17,878 bases of DNA from JACKGW01 sp964586025 (GTDB taxonomy: Bacteria > Planctomycetota > PLA2 > JAEUHO01): contig CAZPGF010000052.1 in NCBI GenBank assembly GCA_964586025.1, positions 1-17,878 on the forward strand. The letters are read 5' to 3'. How positions within the stretch are numbered: the stretch's first letter is position 1; each line of letters starts with the position of its first letter. This document shows positions 6,848-14,657 of this stretch, one piece after another. Position numbers and translations under genes: made by a program. Under the pieces are notes generated by a model. That model made no database searches, was not told the origin of the DNA, and was given only the letters and a program-made list of their open reading frames with translations.

Positions 6848-8848
6848 TCATCGCACGTCGAAGTCCACGTGTTCGAGGAAGAACGCGAACGCATCGTCCG
6901 CGACCTCCTTCCCCTTGGGCCCCTCGCTCTCGATCGAGAAGATCCACATCGCCTGGCCGGAGCGGGCGACCACGATCTCCCGCGACTTCGCGGCGCGCGT
7001 GAGGCGCACCCTGCGGGCGTCGCGGCCATCGACCCCGATCGTCTCCGCCGTCTCGGAATCGAATCCGGCCGCCCCCAGGACCGAGGTCCAGTCCGCCTCT
7101 GCCGGCACGTCCATGTAGTCGATCGAGATCGTCATGCGGGCCCTAACGCCGTTGGCGACGAGGTCCATCACCCGGGGGCTGATGCCCTCCTTCCGACTCG
7201 GCGGCGTGAATTCGAACAGCCCCGGCGGCTTCTGGAATGAGATCTCCAGGGCCCGGTTCCGCCACCCGCCCGCGTCCGACGTGATGAGCGCGGGATCGTC
7301 CACGCGAATCGTTTGCCCGCCGTGGGTCACCTCGACGATGTCGATGGTGAGTCGGCCGAGCGAGGCGAGGAGCGACGCCCACTCCGCCGCCCCGCCGTCC
7401 TTCATCGTCAGGTGGCCCAGCGGGAGATGCAGCGGGTCCACGAATCCGTACCCCGTCGTCCCGTCGAGCGGATACCACGCCCCGTCGATCCAGACCTCGT
7501 TCCACGCATGTCCGCCCCAGACGCCGTGGAGGAACAGAAGCCCCATCACGACGCGCGTCGGGATGCCGGCGGCACGGCCGAGCGCCGCGAGCAGTGTGGC
7601 GTGCTCGGTGCAGTCGCCTTCTGCGGACCGGAGCGTCTCGAGGGCCGACGCGGACGCGACGCTCATGGACTTTTTCGCGATGTGCGCCGAGACGTGGCGT
7701 TCGAGCGCTTGCGCCGCCTTCCAGGCACTCGTCTCGTCTCCGACGACCTGTCGGGCCACCGCGATGAGATCCGCATGGTCGGACTGGATCATCGAGTTGG
7801 GTGCGAGCGCGTCCTTCAACTCGGCCGGCGGGTCGCCGAGTGGGCGGATCCCGCCTCCGTCGGCCGGCGGCACGCGTCGTGTCGCGGTGACGAGCAGGGT
7901 GCCGTCGTCCTGGGCCACCGCGACGTGGCCCGCCGACGAGAACGTGGGCAGAGCCGAACGGTCGCCGGTCGTTCCCACGACCAACTTGGCCGCCTCGAGA
8001 TGGCGAGGTACCGGGATCCAGTCGTTCTCGCGCAACAACGTCGCGGCGAACACGTCCGGTCCGGTCGCCGGTCCCGACGACCGTTTTGCCTTCGCGTCCG
8101 CCTCGGTCGGCACCGTGAGCATCTCGATGCGCATCCCGGCGACTTCGACGACGGTGCGAATCGCAAGGCCCCCCTCGTCGACCCAGACGACCGGGGCCAA
8201 GGGAATCGCCACGCCCTGGGTGGTCGTCAGACGTGACTCGATACGGGTGCCCTCGACGGATCGGCCCTCGTGATCCAGGACCTGTTCCTTTCCGTGGGAG
8301 GTGAAGACGAAGTCCGTAGGGGCTTGGAAGTCCGGACTGAAGGTGAGGAACGCCCGCTTCTCGCCGTTCGTCCCGGCGAGCGTGCGCGTGTCCCGTTCCA
8401 TTCGCGCCGGGCCGAGCAATCCCTCCGGCACCGGGATGTCCACCGTCCGCTTCTGGCCGAGAACCTGCACCGTGGCCTTGGCCACGCCTCGCGAGAACTC
8501 GTACGAGGCCGACTGTTCGACGCTCGACTGCTTCGACGTCGAGTCGATGCGGAGCAGCACGCCGTCTTTCGTCTCGCGGCTCACGGTCGAGGTGCTCACC
8601 TCCACCATGGCGCCGAGCCGGCCCATCCGCATCTCGGTGCGGGACGTGGTCACGATGTCGCCGCTACCGTCCTCCGCCTGGCGCGTGACGGTGTGCGTGC
8701 GGCCGGCGTGCTTGCCGCCGATCTCGATGCGCATCCACGCTTCGTGGCGTTGCTCCTCGTCGCCGCGGGCGACCTGGCCGCCTCCCATCCATGCGGCGAG
8801 GGGAACGAGCATCGAAGCGAGAACGAGATGTCGGGTGGTCGTACGCAT
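6848..8848 (-). CDS. Exported transglutaminase-like (papain-fold) protein
   Basis: A 666-residue protein with a signal peptide (MRTTTRHLVLASMLVPLAAW, cleaved near residue 29). Residues about 30-260 form a beta-rich region full of short alternating strands with no recognised motif. A transglutaminase-like core follows at about 380-465. C413 lies in AEGDCTEHATLLAALGRAAG, H447 in GGHAWNEVW, and D462 in YPLDGTTGYG. These form the complete Cys-His-Asp triad of the bacterial TGL superfamily. Such proteins can be peptidases, amidases or cross-linkers, so the activity is not fixed by the motif. The last 75 or so residues (GFDSETAETIGVDGRDARRV onward) look like a separate alpha/beta lobe. A TAGGAT hexamer ends 6 nt before the ATG with no Shine-Dalgarno. 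The gene therefore probably has its own leaderless transcript despite following the redox operon by only 44 nt. Confidence 0.85.
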   Translation of the reverse strand: MRTTTRHLVLASMLVPLAAWMGGGQVARGDEEQRHEAWMRIEIGGKHAGRTHTVTRQAEDGSGDIVTTSRTEMRMGRLGAMVEVSTSTVSRETKDGVLLRIDSTSKQSSVEQSASYEFSRGVAKATVQVLGQKRTVDIPVPEGLLGPARMERDTRTLAGTNGEKRAFLTFSPDFQAPTDFVFTSHGKEQVLDHEGRSVEGTRIESRLTTTQGVAIPLAPVVWVDEGGLAIRTVVEVAGMRIEMLTVPTEADAKAKRSSGPATGPDVFAATLLRENDWIPVPRHLEAAKLVVGTTGDRSALPTFSSAGHVAVAQDDGTLLVTATRRVPPADGGGIRPLGDPPAELKDALAPNSMIQSDHADLIAVARQVVGDETSAWKAAQALERHVSAHIAKKSMSVASASALETLRSAEGDCTEHATLLAALGRAAGIPTRVVMGLLFLHGVWGGHAWNEVWIDGAWYPLDGTTGYGFVDPLHLPLGHLTMKDGGAAEWASLLASLGRLTIDIVEVTHGGQTIRVDDPALITSDAGGWRNRALEISFQKPPGLFEFTPPSRKEGISPRVMDLVANGVRARMTISIDYMDVPAEADWTSVLGAAGFDSETAETIGVDGRDARRVRLTRAAKSREIVVARSGQAMWIFSIESEGPKGKEVADDAFAFFLEHVDFDVR

Positions 8849-8854
8849 CGCCGC

Positions 8855-8860
8855 ATCCTA
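8855..8860 (-). promoter_or_regulatory. Candidate -10 element (TAGGAT) for the transglutaminase-like gene
   Basis: TAGGAT ends 6 nt before the ATG at 8848, which would place transcription start on the A of the start codon. A possible weak -35 (CTGCAC) lies 17 nt upstream. It sits in the 44-nt gap after the molybdoenzyme stop, so it would uncouple this gene from the operon in front. Confidence 0.5.
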
Positions 8861-8892
8861 CGCTTCCGGCGGTCCCCGTGCAGGAGGCGGGG

Positions 8893-11628
8893 CTACGTCC
8901 CCTCGGGGACCCGGTACGCGGCGCGATCGGGATGCATCGTGCGCTTGAGCCAGAGGGGGCGCCGAAGGCCGTCCGGTCCGGGGGCGGGACGCGCGAGGGC
9001 CTTCCACTCGAGGTAGACCTCCCGGCTCTTGGCGGTGTCCACGACCACGTCGCCGTACCGGTCGTCGGGTGCCGCCCGCGTGACGACGACCTTCTGGTGC
9101 CAGCAGTGCATGCCGCTGATCGGGTCGGGCTGCACCGGGAACGCGAGGTTCTGGTTGACCCCGACCTCCCGCCACCACGTGCGCTGGGTGTCGGGATCGT
9201 CGGAGACGTACGGCTCCGCGCCGCCCTTCTGACGGAAGCGGAACACGGTGCCCTCGCGCACGAGGTCCACCTCGCTCGATGCCTGCTTGTGTCCACCGAC
9301 GTCGCGGTGGAGGCGCCACCGTCCGACATGGTGGGAACAGGCGACGACGCCGGGGTGGATGCCCTCGGTCACCCAGACCCGTCCGACGAACCAGCCGATC
9401 CGCGTCGTCACGCGCGCGAGATCGCCGGTCGCGACGCCGATGCGCTTCGCATCGGACGGGTGCAGCCAGAGGGGATTCGTGTGACTGATCTCCTGCAACC
9501 ACTTCGAGTTCGACGAACGCGTGTGGATCAGCGTCGGCAGGCGGAAGGTCGGAAGCAGTGCCATCTCGCCCTTCGCCGCATCGATCGACGACCAGTGCAC
9601 CTGGCTTGTGACGTAGTCGGGCATGGCGTGCTCGCGATGGCCCCACGCGGCGAGCGTGTCGGACCAGATCTCGACGCGGCCGGACGGCGTCTCGAAGCCG
9701 GCACAGCCGTGCGTGTCGGCGTCGGGCGAGGTCGCGCGCGACGATCCCGGCTTCTCGAACCGGCGTTGTCCGGCGTACGGGGCCGCAAACGCGCCGTAGC
9801 GGCGCATGTAGCCGATTGGATCGGTGCCCTCCGCCGCGGCGGCCTCAGCCAAGCCGGGGACGTTGCCGAGGAGGTCGCCGAAGTACTCCTCGGCGGAGAT
9901 CGGCGTGCCGGGCTTCGAGGGGGACTCGTACCAGCGCCGGATCCCCATCGAGCCGTCGGGATCGATCGCCCAGGTGAGCGCGATCCACCACTCGGCTTCC
10001 TCCCAGACGGAGCCGGGGTTCGCCTCGCGCGAGTCGGCGACGACCCGACCGTCCCGTCGCGCGTGCTCGCGCAGGACCGGTTGGCGGAAGCCGATCCAGG
10101 TGCCCGCGTGCGTCTCCTGACTCATCACGTCGTGGCGTTCCGGTCCGAGCCCCACCGGCAGCACGTAGTCGGCCCACTGCGCGGTCTCCGACCAGATCGG
10201 CGTCAGCGCGACGTGACAGCCGATCCGCGACTCGTCCTCGAGCATCTCGATCCAGGAACATCCGTCGGGATTCGTCCAGACCGGGTTGTAGACGCGCGTC
10301 ACGTAGAGCTCGAGACGTCGTCCCTCCGTCGCGAGCAGGTGCGGCAGGAGGTAACTCATCTCGTAGTGCGCCAGCGGCCATGCCCGCGGCCAGATCGTTT
10401 CGTTCCAGCGCGACCCCCGCGGCGGGTTGGCGCTCGGCAGGGGAACGAGCTTGTCCCAGTGGTTCGGATTGACGCCGCCCGGGCAGCCGATGCTTCCGGT
10501 CAGCGCGTGCAAGAGCACCAGCGCGCGAGCGACCTGCCACCCGCCGAGGTTGCCGCTCGCCGTGTTGCGCCAGAGGTGGCTCGTGAAGGCCTGTCCGGCG
10601 GCGGCGATCTCGTCCGCCAAGACGTCCACCCAGCGCGCGTCGATGCGGCACTCGCGTGCGGCACGCTCGGGCGTGTACGGCGCGTAGTGCGCGGCAAGCC
10701 GGTCGAGGAACCGGTCGAGGGTTCGCGGCCCGCCCGGGTCGTTCGCCTCGAGCCAGGCCGACCAATTCGTCCAGCGCTCGAGGAAGGCGCGATCGACGCG
10801 GTTCGTCGCGAGGAGGCGCGCCGCGACCGCGAGCAGGAGGGCGCCTTCGCTGCCGGGCCACGTCGAGATCCAGTGGTCGGCGTGCGTGGACGTGTTCGAC
10901 AGCCGCGTGTCGATCACCGCCATCCGCATGCCCCGATGGCGGGCCTCCTGGATGCGCTGCGCGTGCGGATTGAAGTAGTGGCCGGTCTCCAGGTGGGCCG
11001 ACAGGAGCAGCGCGAACTTCGCCTCGCTGTAGTCCGGAGACGGACGATCCGCGCCGAAGGAGAACGCGTAGCCGGTGCGGGCGCCGGCGCTGCACACGTT
11101 CGTGTGCGAGTTCAGACCGTCCACGCCCCACGCCGTGAGCAGGCGCTGCATGAAGTGGTCCTCGCCGGGGCGTCCGACGTGATACATGATCTCGTCGTGA
11201 CGACCTTCCCGGAGGGCCGCGCGCACGCGAGCGCCGACGTCCGCGAGCACCGCGTCCCATGACACCGGCTCGAAGCGCCCGCTGCCGCGAGGCCCGACGC
11301 GCTTCATCGGCTCGAGGATGCGTTCGGGATCGCGGATCTGGTTCAACGTGGCCGGGCCCTTCGCGCACGTGCGACCGCGGCTTCCGGGATGCACCGGATT
11401 GCCCTCGAATCGGCGAATCGTATTCGTCTCCTTGTCCACGTAGGCGAGCAGTCCGCACGCGCTCTCGCAGTTGAAGCAGATCGTCGGAATCAGCCGGTAG
11501 TGTTTCTCGACGCGCCGCGGCCAGGCGTCCGCATCGAACTCGACCCAGTCCTCCCACTGTTCCGGCGGCGGAGCCACCGCGAGTTCGAACGGCGAGACGC
11601 GTTCCTGCGGGTGTCGGGGCGCGCTCAT
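8893..11628 (-). CDS. Molybdopterin oxidoreductase, catalytic subunit of a membrane redox complex
   Basis: A 911-residue member of the DMSO reductase superfamily, binding a bis-MGD molybdenum or tungsten cofactor and one 4Fe-4S cluster. The cluster motif is C51-x2-C54-x3-C58-x29-C88, followed by AKG. SHTNVCSAGARTGY places C179 where Psr/Nap-type enzymes carry a cysteine metal ligand. GCPGGVNPNHWD and NPLWLHPSDAKRIGVATGD mark the cofactor-binding and C-terminal MGD domains. I chose the ATG at 11628 (MSAPRHPQER), 16 nt after the stop of the ferredoxin-NrfD gene. A longer frame from 11721 would overlap that gene and adds only low-complexity sequence. No twin-arginine signal is present, so the enzyme probably stays on the cytoplasmic side. 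The redox substrate cannot be read from the sequence; polysulfide, tetrathionate, DMSO/TMAO and formate-type enzymes share this fold. No cofactor-insertion chaperone gene is in the window. Confidence 0.88.
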   Translation of the reverse strand: MSAPRHPQERVSPFELAVAPPPEQWEDWVEFDADAWPRRVEKHYRLIPTICFNCESACGLLAYVDKETNTIRRFEGNPVHPGSRGRTCAKGPATLNQIRDPERILEPMKRVGPRGSGRFEPVSWDAVLADVGARVRAALREGRHDEIMYHVGRPGEDHFMQRLLTAWGVDGLNSHTNVCSAGARTGYAFSFGADRPSPDYSEAKFALLLSAHLETGHYFNPHAQRIQEARHRGMRMAVIDTRLSNTSTHADHWISTWPGSEGALLLAVAARLLATNRVDRAFLERWTNWSAWLEANDPGGPRTLDRFLDRLAAHYAPYTPERAARECRIDARWVDVLADEIAAAGQAFTSHLWRNTASGNLGGWQVARALVLLHALTGSIGCPGGVNPNHWDKLVPLPSANPPRGSRWNETIWPRAWPLAHYEMSYLLPHLLATEGRRLELYVTRVYNPVWTNPDGCSWIEMLEDESRIGCHVALTPIWSETAQWADYVLPVGLGPERHDVMSQETHAGTWIGFRQPVLREHARRDGRVVADSREANPGSVWEEAEWWIALTWAIDPDGSMGIRRWYESPSKPGTPISAEEYFGDLLGNVPGLAEAAAAEGTDPIGYMRRYGAFAAPYAGQRRFEKPGSSRATSPDADTHGCAGFETPSGRVEIWSDTLAAWGHREHAMPDYVTSQVHWSSIDAAKGEMALLPTFRLPTLIHTRSSNSKWLQEISHTNPLWLHPSDAKRIGVATGDLARVTTRIGWFVGRVWVTEGIHPGVVACSHHVGRWRLHRDVGGHKQASSEVDLVREGTVFRFRQKGGAEPYVSDDPDTQRTWWREVGVNQNLAFPVQPDPISGMHCWHQKVVVTRAAPDDRYGDVVVDTAKSREVYLEWKALARPAPGPDGLRRPLWLKRTMHPDRAAYRVPEGT

Positions 11629-11644
11629 GGGCGGTTCTCTCGCA

Positions 11645-13201
11645 TCAGTGGATCGGCGGCGCCTGGCCGGCGCGGACGAAGGTCCGCTCCTCGACGAAGA
11701 GCGCCGCAAGGAGGAGGGCACCCCCGAACGCCGCGGAGATCGGCGCGATGCCGAACCCGAGCAGCGCGACGATCCCCAGCCCGCCGAGGATCGACGCCAA
11801 CCGCCGCGACGCGGCGAACGGCCCCTTCTCGATCAGCGCGACGGCGCGTTCGTACTCCTCGCGCCGTCCCGGCGGGGCCGCGCCGTGTTCGAGGCGCGTC
11901 CAGGTGACGTGGAGGAGAACGCCGAGCGCGGTCGTGATGCCGGCGCCGATGTGGACCGCGCGGGGAAGGGGAGAGCCCATGAGGTGAAGCAGGGCGCCGA
12001 CGAGGGCGACGGCCGCGCCGCCGGCGACGACGGCGTGAGCGAGGAGGAGCCAGGCGAGTCCGCGCCGCAGCCACAGCACACGCCCCTTGCACTGGCCGAA
12101 GAGCCATGCCGTGTACATGGCCGCGAGCGCCCCGAGCACGGCGGTCGGAGCGAGCCACGGCATCTCGGCGCGCGCGTCGAGCGCCACGTCGTGGGGCGCG
12201 AGCGCCCAACGCAGCGTCAACGCCGCCAGGGCGGCGCTGGCCAGCATCAGGATCACGGCTCCGCGGGTCAGCCAGGACCTCCATTGCGGACGCAGCAGGA
12301 TCGTCAGGAAGCGCTCGGGTCGCTTCAGATCCGCGACGAGCAAGACGGCGGTCGCCGCGAGCGCGGCGAGGGCGGTCGCGCCGAGGACGGCCGCCTGCCC
12401 GTGGGTCGGTGCGCCGAACGCCGCGAACGGGAGGAGCGCCGCGAGCACGAGGGGGATGCCCCCTCCGATCGCCTTCGTCACGAGGTACGTCCAGACCTTC
12501 CAGCCCCACGGCGTCGGGTGCTGCACGTCGTAGGTCGTCCGCGCGGCGGCCTCGTCGAATGCGGCACGCCATCGCTCCGCGTCGAGCGTGAGGCCCGGGA
12601 TCTGGTTCGACCAGAGGAACCCGCCCGCGAGGTTGGCCAGCCCCGGGTCGAGGGTGGAGGGGTCGGCCTCGAGGTAGCCGACGTTCGGACCGGTGCCGGC
12701 GGCGGTCTTGCGGAACGAGAGCGCACCGCTCGCCTTGAGTCGGGCGACCCGGCTAGTGGGGTCGTCGAAGTCGCCGGGGATGATCGCCTCGGTCGGGCAG
12801 ACCACCGCGCAGGCGGGCGCGATGCCGCGCTCGGTGCGGTGCGCGCAGAAGTGACACTTCTCGGCGACGCCGAGGTCGTCGTTGAGGTAGAGCGCGTCGT
12901 AAGGGCACGCCTGCATGCAGCTCTTGCAGCCGATGCAGCGCGCGGGATCGACATCGACGATCCCGTCGGGCCTCTTGTCGAGCGCGGTCACCGGACAGAT
13001 CGTCACGCACGGGGCGGCGGTGCATTGATTGCAGCGGAGCACCGCGAAGTGGCGCTTCACCTGCGGGAACGCGCCGACCTCGGTGTACTTGACCCAGGTC
13101 CGGAAGTTTCCGACCGGGACGTCGTTCTCGGCCTTGCAGGCGACGGTGCAGGCATGGCAGCCGATGCAGCGCGACTGGTCGATCACGAACCCGAACTGCA
13201 C
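11645..13201 (-). CDS. Four-cluster ferredoxin fused to NrfD-type membrane subunit
   Basis: A 518-residue fusion that would pass electrons between the quinone pool and the neighbouring molybdoenzyme. The N-terminal 140 residues hold four cysteine sets: C12/15/18/22, C57/60/65/69, C89/92/95/99 and C116/119/131/135. This is the pattern of DmsB/PsrB/NrfC subunits with four 4Fe-4S clusters. A linker to about residue 240 leads into a membrane domain with seven or eight hydrophobic segments. It includes VADLKRPERFLTILLRPQWR and WRSWLTRGAV, close to the conserved D-x-x-R-P / SW-x-x-G segment of NrfD/PsrC proteins. In most known complexes these two parts are separate genes. The start is the GTG at 13201: it directly precedes the first cysteine motif and has GGAGGC 5 nt upstream. 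Upstream in-frame sequence crosses into the divergent gene and is spurious. Confidence 0.87.
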   Translation of the reverse strand: MQFGFVIDQSRCIGCHACTVACKAENDVPVGNFRTWVKYTEVGAFPQVKRHFAVLRCNQCTAAPCVTICPVTALDKRPDGIVDVDPARCIGCKSCMQACPYDALYLNDDLGVAEKCHFCAHRTERGIAPACAVVCPTEAIIPGDFDDPTSRVARLKASGALSFRKTAAGTGPNVGYLEADPSTLDPGLANLAGGFLWSNQIPGLTLDAERWRAAFDEAAARTTYDVQHPTPWGWKVWTYLVTKAIGGGIPLVLAALLPFAAFGAPTHGQAAVLGATALAALAATAVLLVADLKRPERFLTILLRPQWRSWLTRGAVILMLASAALAALTLRWALAPHDVALDARAEMPWLAPTAVLGALAAMYTAWLFGQCKGRVLWLRRGLAWLLLAHAVVAGGAAVALVGALLHLMGSPLPRAVHIGAGITTALGVLLHVTWTRLEHGAAPPGRREEYERAVALIEKGPFAASRRLASILGGLGIVALLGFGIAPISAAFGGALLLAALFVEERTFVRAGQAPPIH

Positions 13202-13206
13202 GCGCT

Positions 13207-13212
13207 GCCTCC
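13207..13212 (-). promoter_or_regulatory. Shine-Dalgarno GGAGGC for the ferredoxin-NrfD gene
   Basis: GGAGGC on the minus strand lies 5 nt before the GTG at 13201. It decides between that GTG and far-upstream starts in the same frame. Confidence 0.75.
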
Positions 13213-13220
13213 GCGGCGGG

Positions 13221-13226
13221 AGTGTA
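13221..13226 (-). promoter_or_regulatory. Candidate -10 element (TACACT) for the redox operon
   Basis: TACACT on the minus strand, preceded by GGC, ends 19 nt before the GTG at 13201. A start about 7 nt downstream would leave a leader of roughly a dozen bases, just enough to include the Shine-Dalgarno. No clear -35 is seen. Confidence 0.4.
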
Positions 13227-13259
13227 GCCGGAGCCGTTCGATTCGGATCGCGCGCGCGG

Positions 13260-13265
13260 TAGCAT
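13260..13265 (+). promoter_or_regulatory. Candidate -10 element (TAGCAT) for the hydrolase at 13272
   Basis: TAGCAT ends 6 nt before the GTG at 13272, the spacing expected for a leaderless mRNA. A weak TTCGAT lies 17 nt further upstream as a possible -35. It shares the 70-nt divergent spacer with the redox operon's promoter. Confidence 0.45.
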
Positions 13266-13271
13266 CTCGAC

Positions 13272-14615
13272 GTGCATCGGATCGTCCGCGCGTCGTCGTA
13301 CCTGCTTCTCGCCGCGTGCGTCGTGTCGGCGGGCCGAGCGCCCGCCGTGGGCGCGCCCAAGTTCGACGCGAAGGCGGCCGAGGCTCTGGTCGGGCGGTTC
13401 CTGGCGGCCCGGCCGTGGTCGCGCTTCGAGTCCTGGGATGGGGCGAAGCGTCGCGCCCTCCTCGACGAGGCCGCCGCGATCGACCTTCCCGCCGAGGCGT
13501 TCGGAACGGTGCGCGACCTCCTCGCCAAGCGCGCGAAGCGCGCCGCTCCCAAGTGGAAGGGCGCGATGCCGACCCCGTACGGCGAGGCGACCTGGGAAGC
13601 CCGCGGCAAGGGCGGCCCGAAGGCGGGCTTCGTCGTCGGGCTCCACGGCGGCGGGGAGGGAGCCGGAAGCAGCAGCGAGGCGGCGGGCAACTGGACCGTC
13701 ACGAAGCATCTGGCGTGGTACCCGCAGGGCGTGCGCCTCGTGAGCGACACGTGGAACACCGTCCACGGCGAGCGCTTCGTGCTGACGTTGATCGATCTCG
13801 CCAAGGCGCGCGAGGAGGTCGATCCGGACCGGGTCTATGCGATGGGCTTCAGCATGGGCGGAACGGGTTCGCTCCACGTCGCCGGACGGTGGCCCGACCT
13901 CTTGGCCGGTGCGATTCCCGCGCACGGCGTGATGATGGCGGAGCGCGTCAAGGTCGCGGATCCGGACGATGTCGGTTCCGTCCAGTACGGCCTCGTCCCG
14001 AACCTGCGCAACCTCACCGTGGTGATGTACACGGGCGAGAAGGACGTCAACTGCGAGCCCGGGACGTTCACGCGCGCCTGGCAGATGGTCGAGGCGTTGC
14101 GGGAGACCGATCCGACCGGGTATCTCGCCATCTCGTTCACGCGCCACGCCGACCTCGCCCATGCGTTCCCGCCGGGGGAGCCGGGGCGAGGCATCGGCAT
14201 CGTCACCGCGGCCCGGCGGAACGCCTTCCCCGACACGATCGTATGGGAGTACGCCGAGGAGCCGTTCCCGCTTCCCGATGCGCAGGACAAGACGACGCGC
14301 CTTGCGCAGCGCGGTCTCTACTGGCTCGCCTGCGATCGTCCGGCGGATCGCATGCAGGTTCGCGCGACCAAGCGACGCGACGGCGAGGCGCTCGTCATCA
14401 CCCTGGAGGTCGTCGGCGCCGATCCCGAGGACTTCGAGGTGTTGCTGAACCCGACCGTGCTCGCCGGCGCGACGACGGTGCGGATCGAAACGTCGCGCGG
14501 CGTCCACGAAGGCATGCCCCCGCCGAGTCTGGCGACGATGCTCGACACCTACGACCAACGTGTGGACACGACGCTCCTGTTCGATCGCCGCATGCCGGCC
14601 GTCGCCGCGCCCTGA
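13272..14615 (+). CDS. Exported alpha/beta hydrolase (dienelactone hydrolase/esterase-like)
   Basis: A 447-residue protein beginning at a GTG, with a signal peptide (HRIVRASSYLLLAACVVSAG, cleaved near residue 30). After a helical stretch, FVVGLHGGGEG (oxyanion strand) opens an alpha/beta hydrolase fold. Its nucleophile S194 is in GFSMGG. MYTGEKDVN gives a probable acid D258, and RHADLAH a probable base at H292 or H297. This is the pattern of PHB depolymerase/feruloyl-esterase-like and dienelactone-hydrolase-like proteins. Residues from about 355 on form a beta module (ITLEVVGADPEDFEVLLNPT, then TVRIETSRGVHEG) similar in layout to the C-terminus of the PDZ hydrolase at 4053. There is no Shine-Dalgarno; the TAGCAT hexamer suggests leaderless expression. 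The start is supported by the signal peptide beginning directly there. The substrate is unknown. Confidence 0.82.
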   Translation: MHRIVRASSYLLLAACVVSAGRAPAVGAPKFDAKAAEALVGRFLAARPWSRFESWDGAKRRALLDEAAAIDLPAEAFGTVRDLLAKRAKRAAPKWKGAMPTPYGEATWEARGKGGPKAGFVVGLHGGGEGAGSSSEAAGNWTVTKHLAWYPQGVRLVSDTWNTVHGERFVLTLIDLAKAREEVDPDRVYAMGFSMGGTGSLHVAGRWPDLLAGAIPAHGVMMAERVKVADPDDVGSVQYGLVPNLRNLTVVMYTGEKDVNCEPGTFTRAWQMVEALRETDPTGYLAISFTRHADLAHAFPPGEPGRGIGIVTAARRNAFPDTIVWEYAEEPFPLPDAQDKTTRLAQRGLYWLACDRPADRMQVRATKRRDGEALVITLEVVGADPEDFEVLLNPTVLAGATTVRIETSRGVHEGMPPPSLATMLDTYDQRVDTTLLFDRRMPAVAAP

Positions 14616-14657
14616 ACTCCCCCTGAATCACGGACCGCGTGCGCTGGACCCGAACGA

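Noticed and set aside
8791..11262. An 823-codon plus-strand open frame opposite the molybdoenzyme
   Set aside because: It is antisense to a gene with clear cofactor and cluster motifs. Its composition (Arg, Gly, Val, Asp rich) is that of a shadow frame in GC-rich DNA, and it has no recognisable motif.
11629..11721. A longer N-terminus for the molybdoenzyme containing SLRRSSSRSG, which could be mistaken for a Tat signal
   Set aside because: It overlaps the coding end of the upstream ferredoxin-NrfD gene, has no hydrophobic core after the arginines, and the ATG at 11628 starts more family-like sequence.
13202..13804. Upstream extension of the ferredoxin-NrfD frame
   Set aside because: It runs through the divergent hydrolase gene, and the Shine-Dalgarno at 13207-13212 marks the real start at 13201.
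11627..14626. A 999-codon plus-strand open frame spanning the ferredoxin-NrfD gene and the hydrolase
   Set aside because: It crosses two well-supported genes on opposite strands in the wrong frames and is low-complexity and Arg/Gly rich. It is a shadow.
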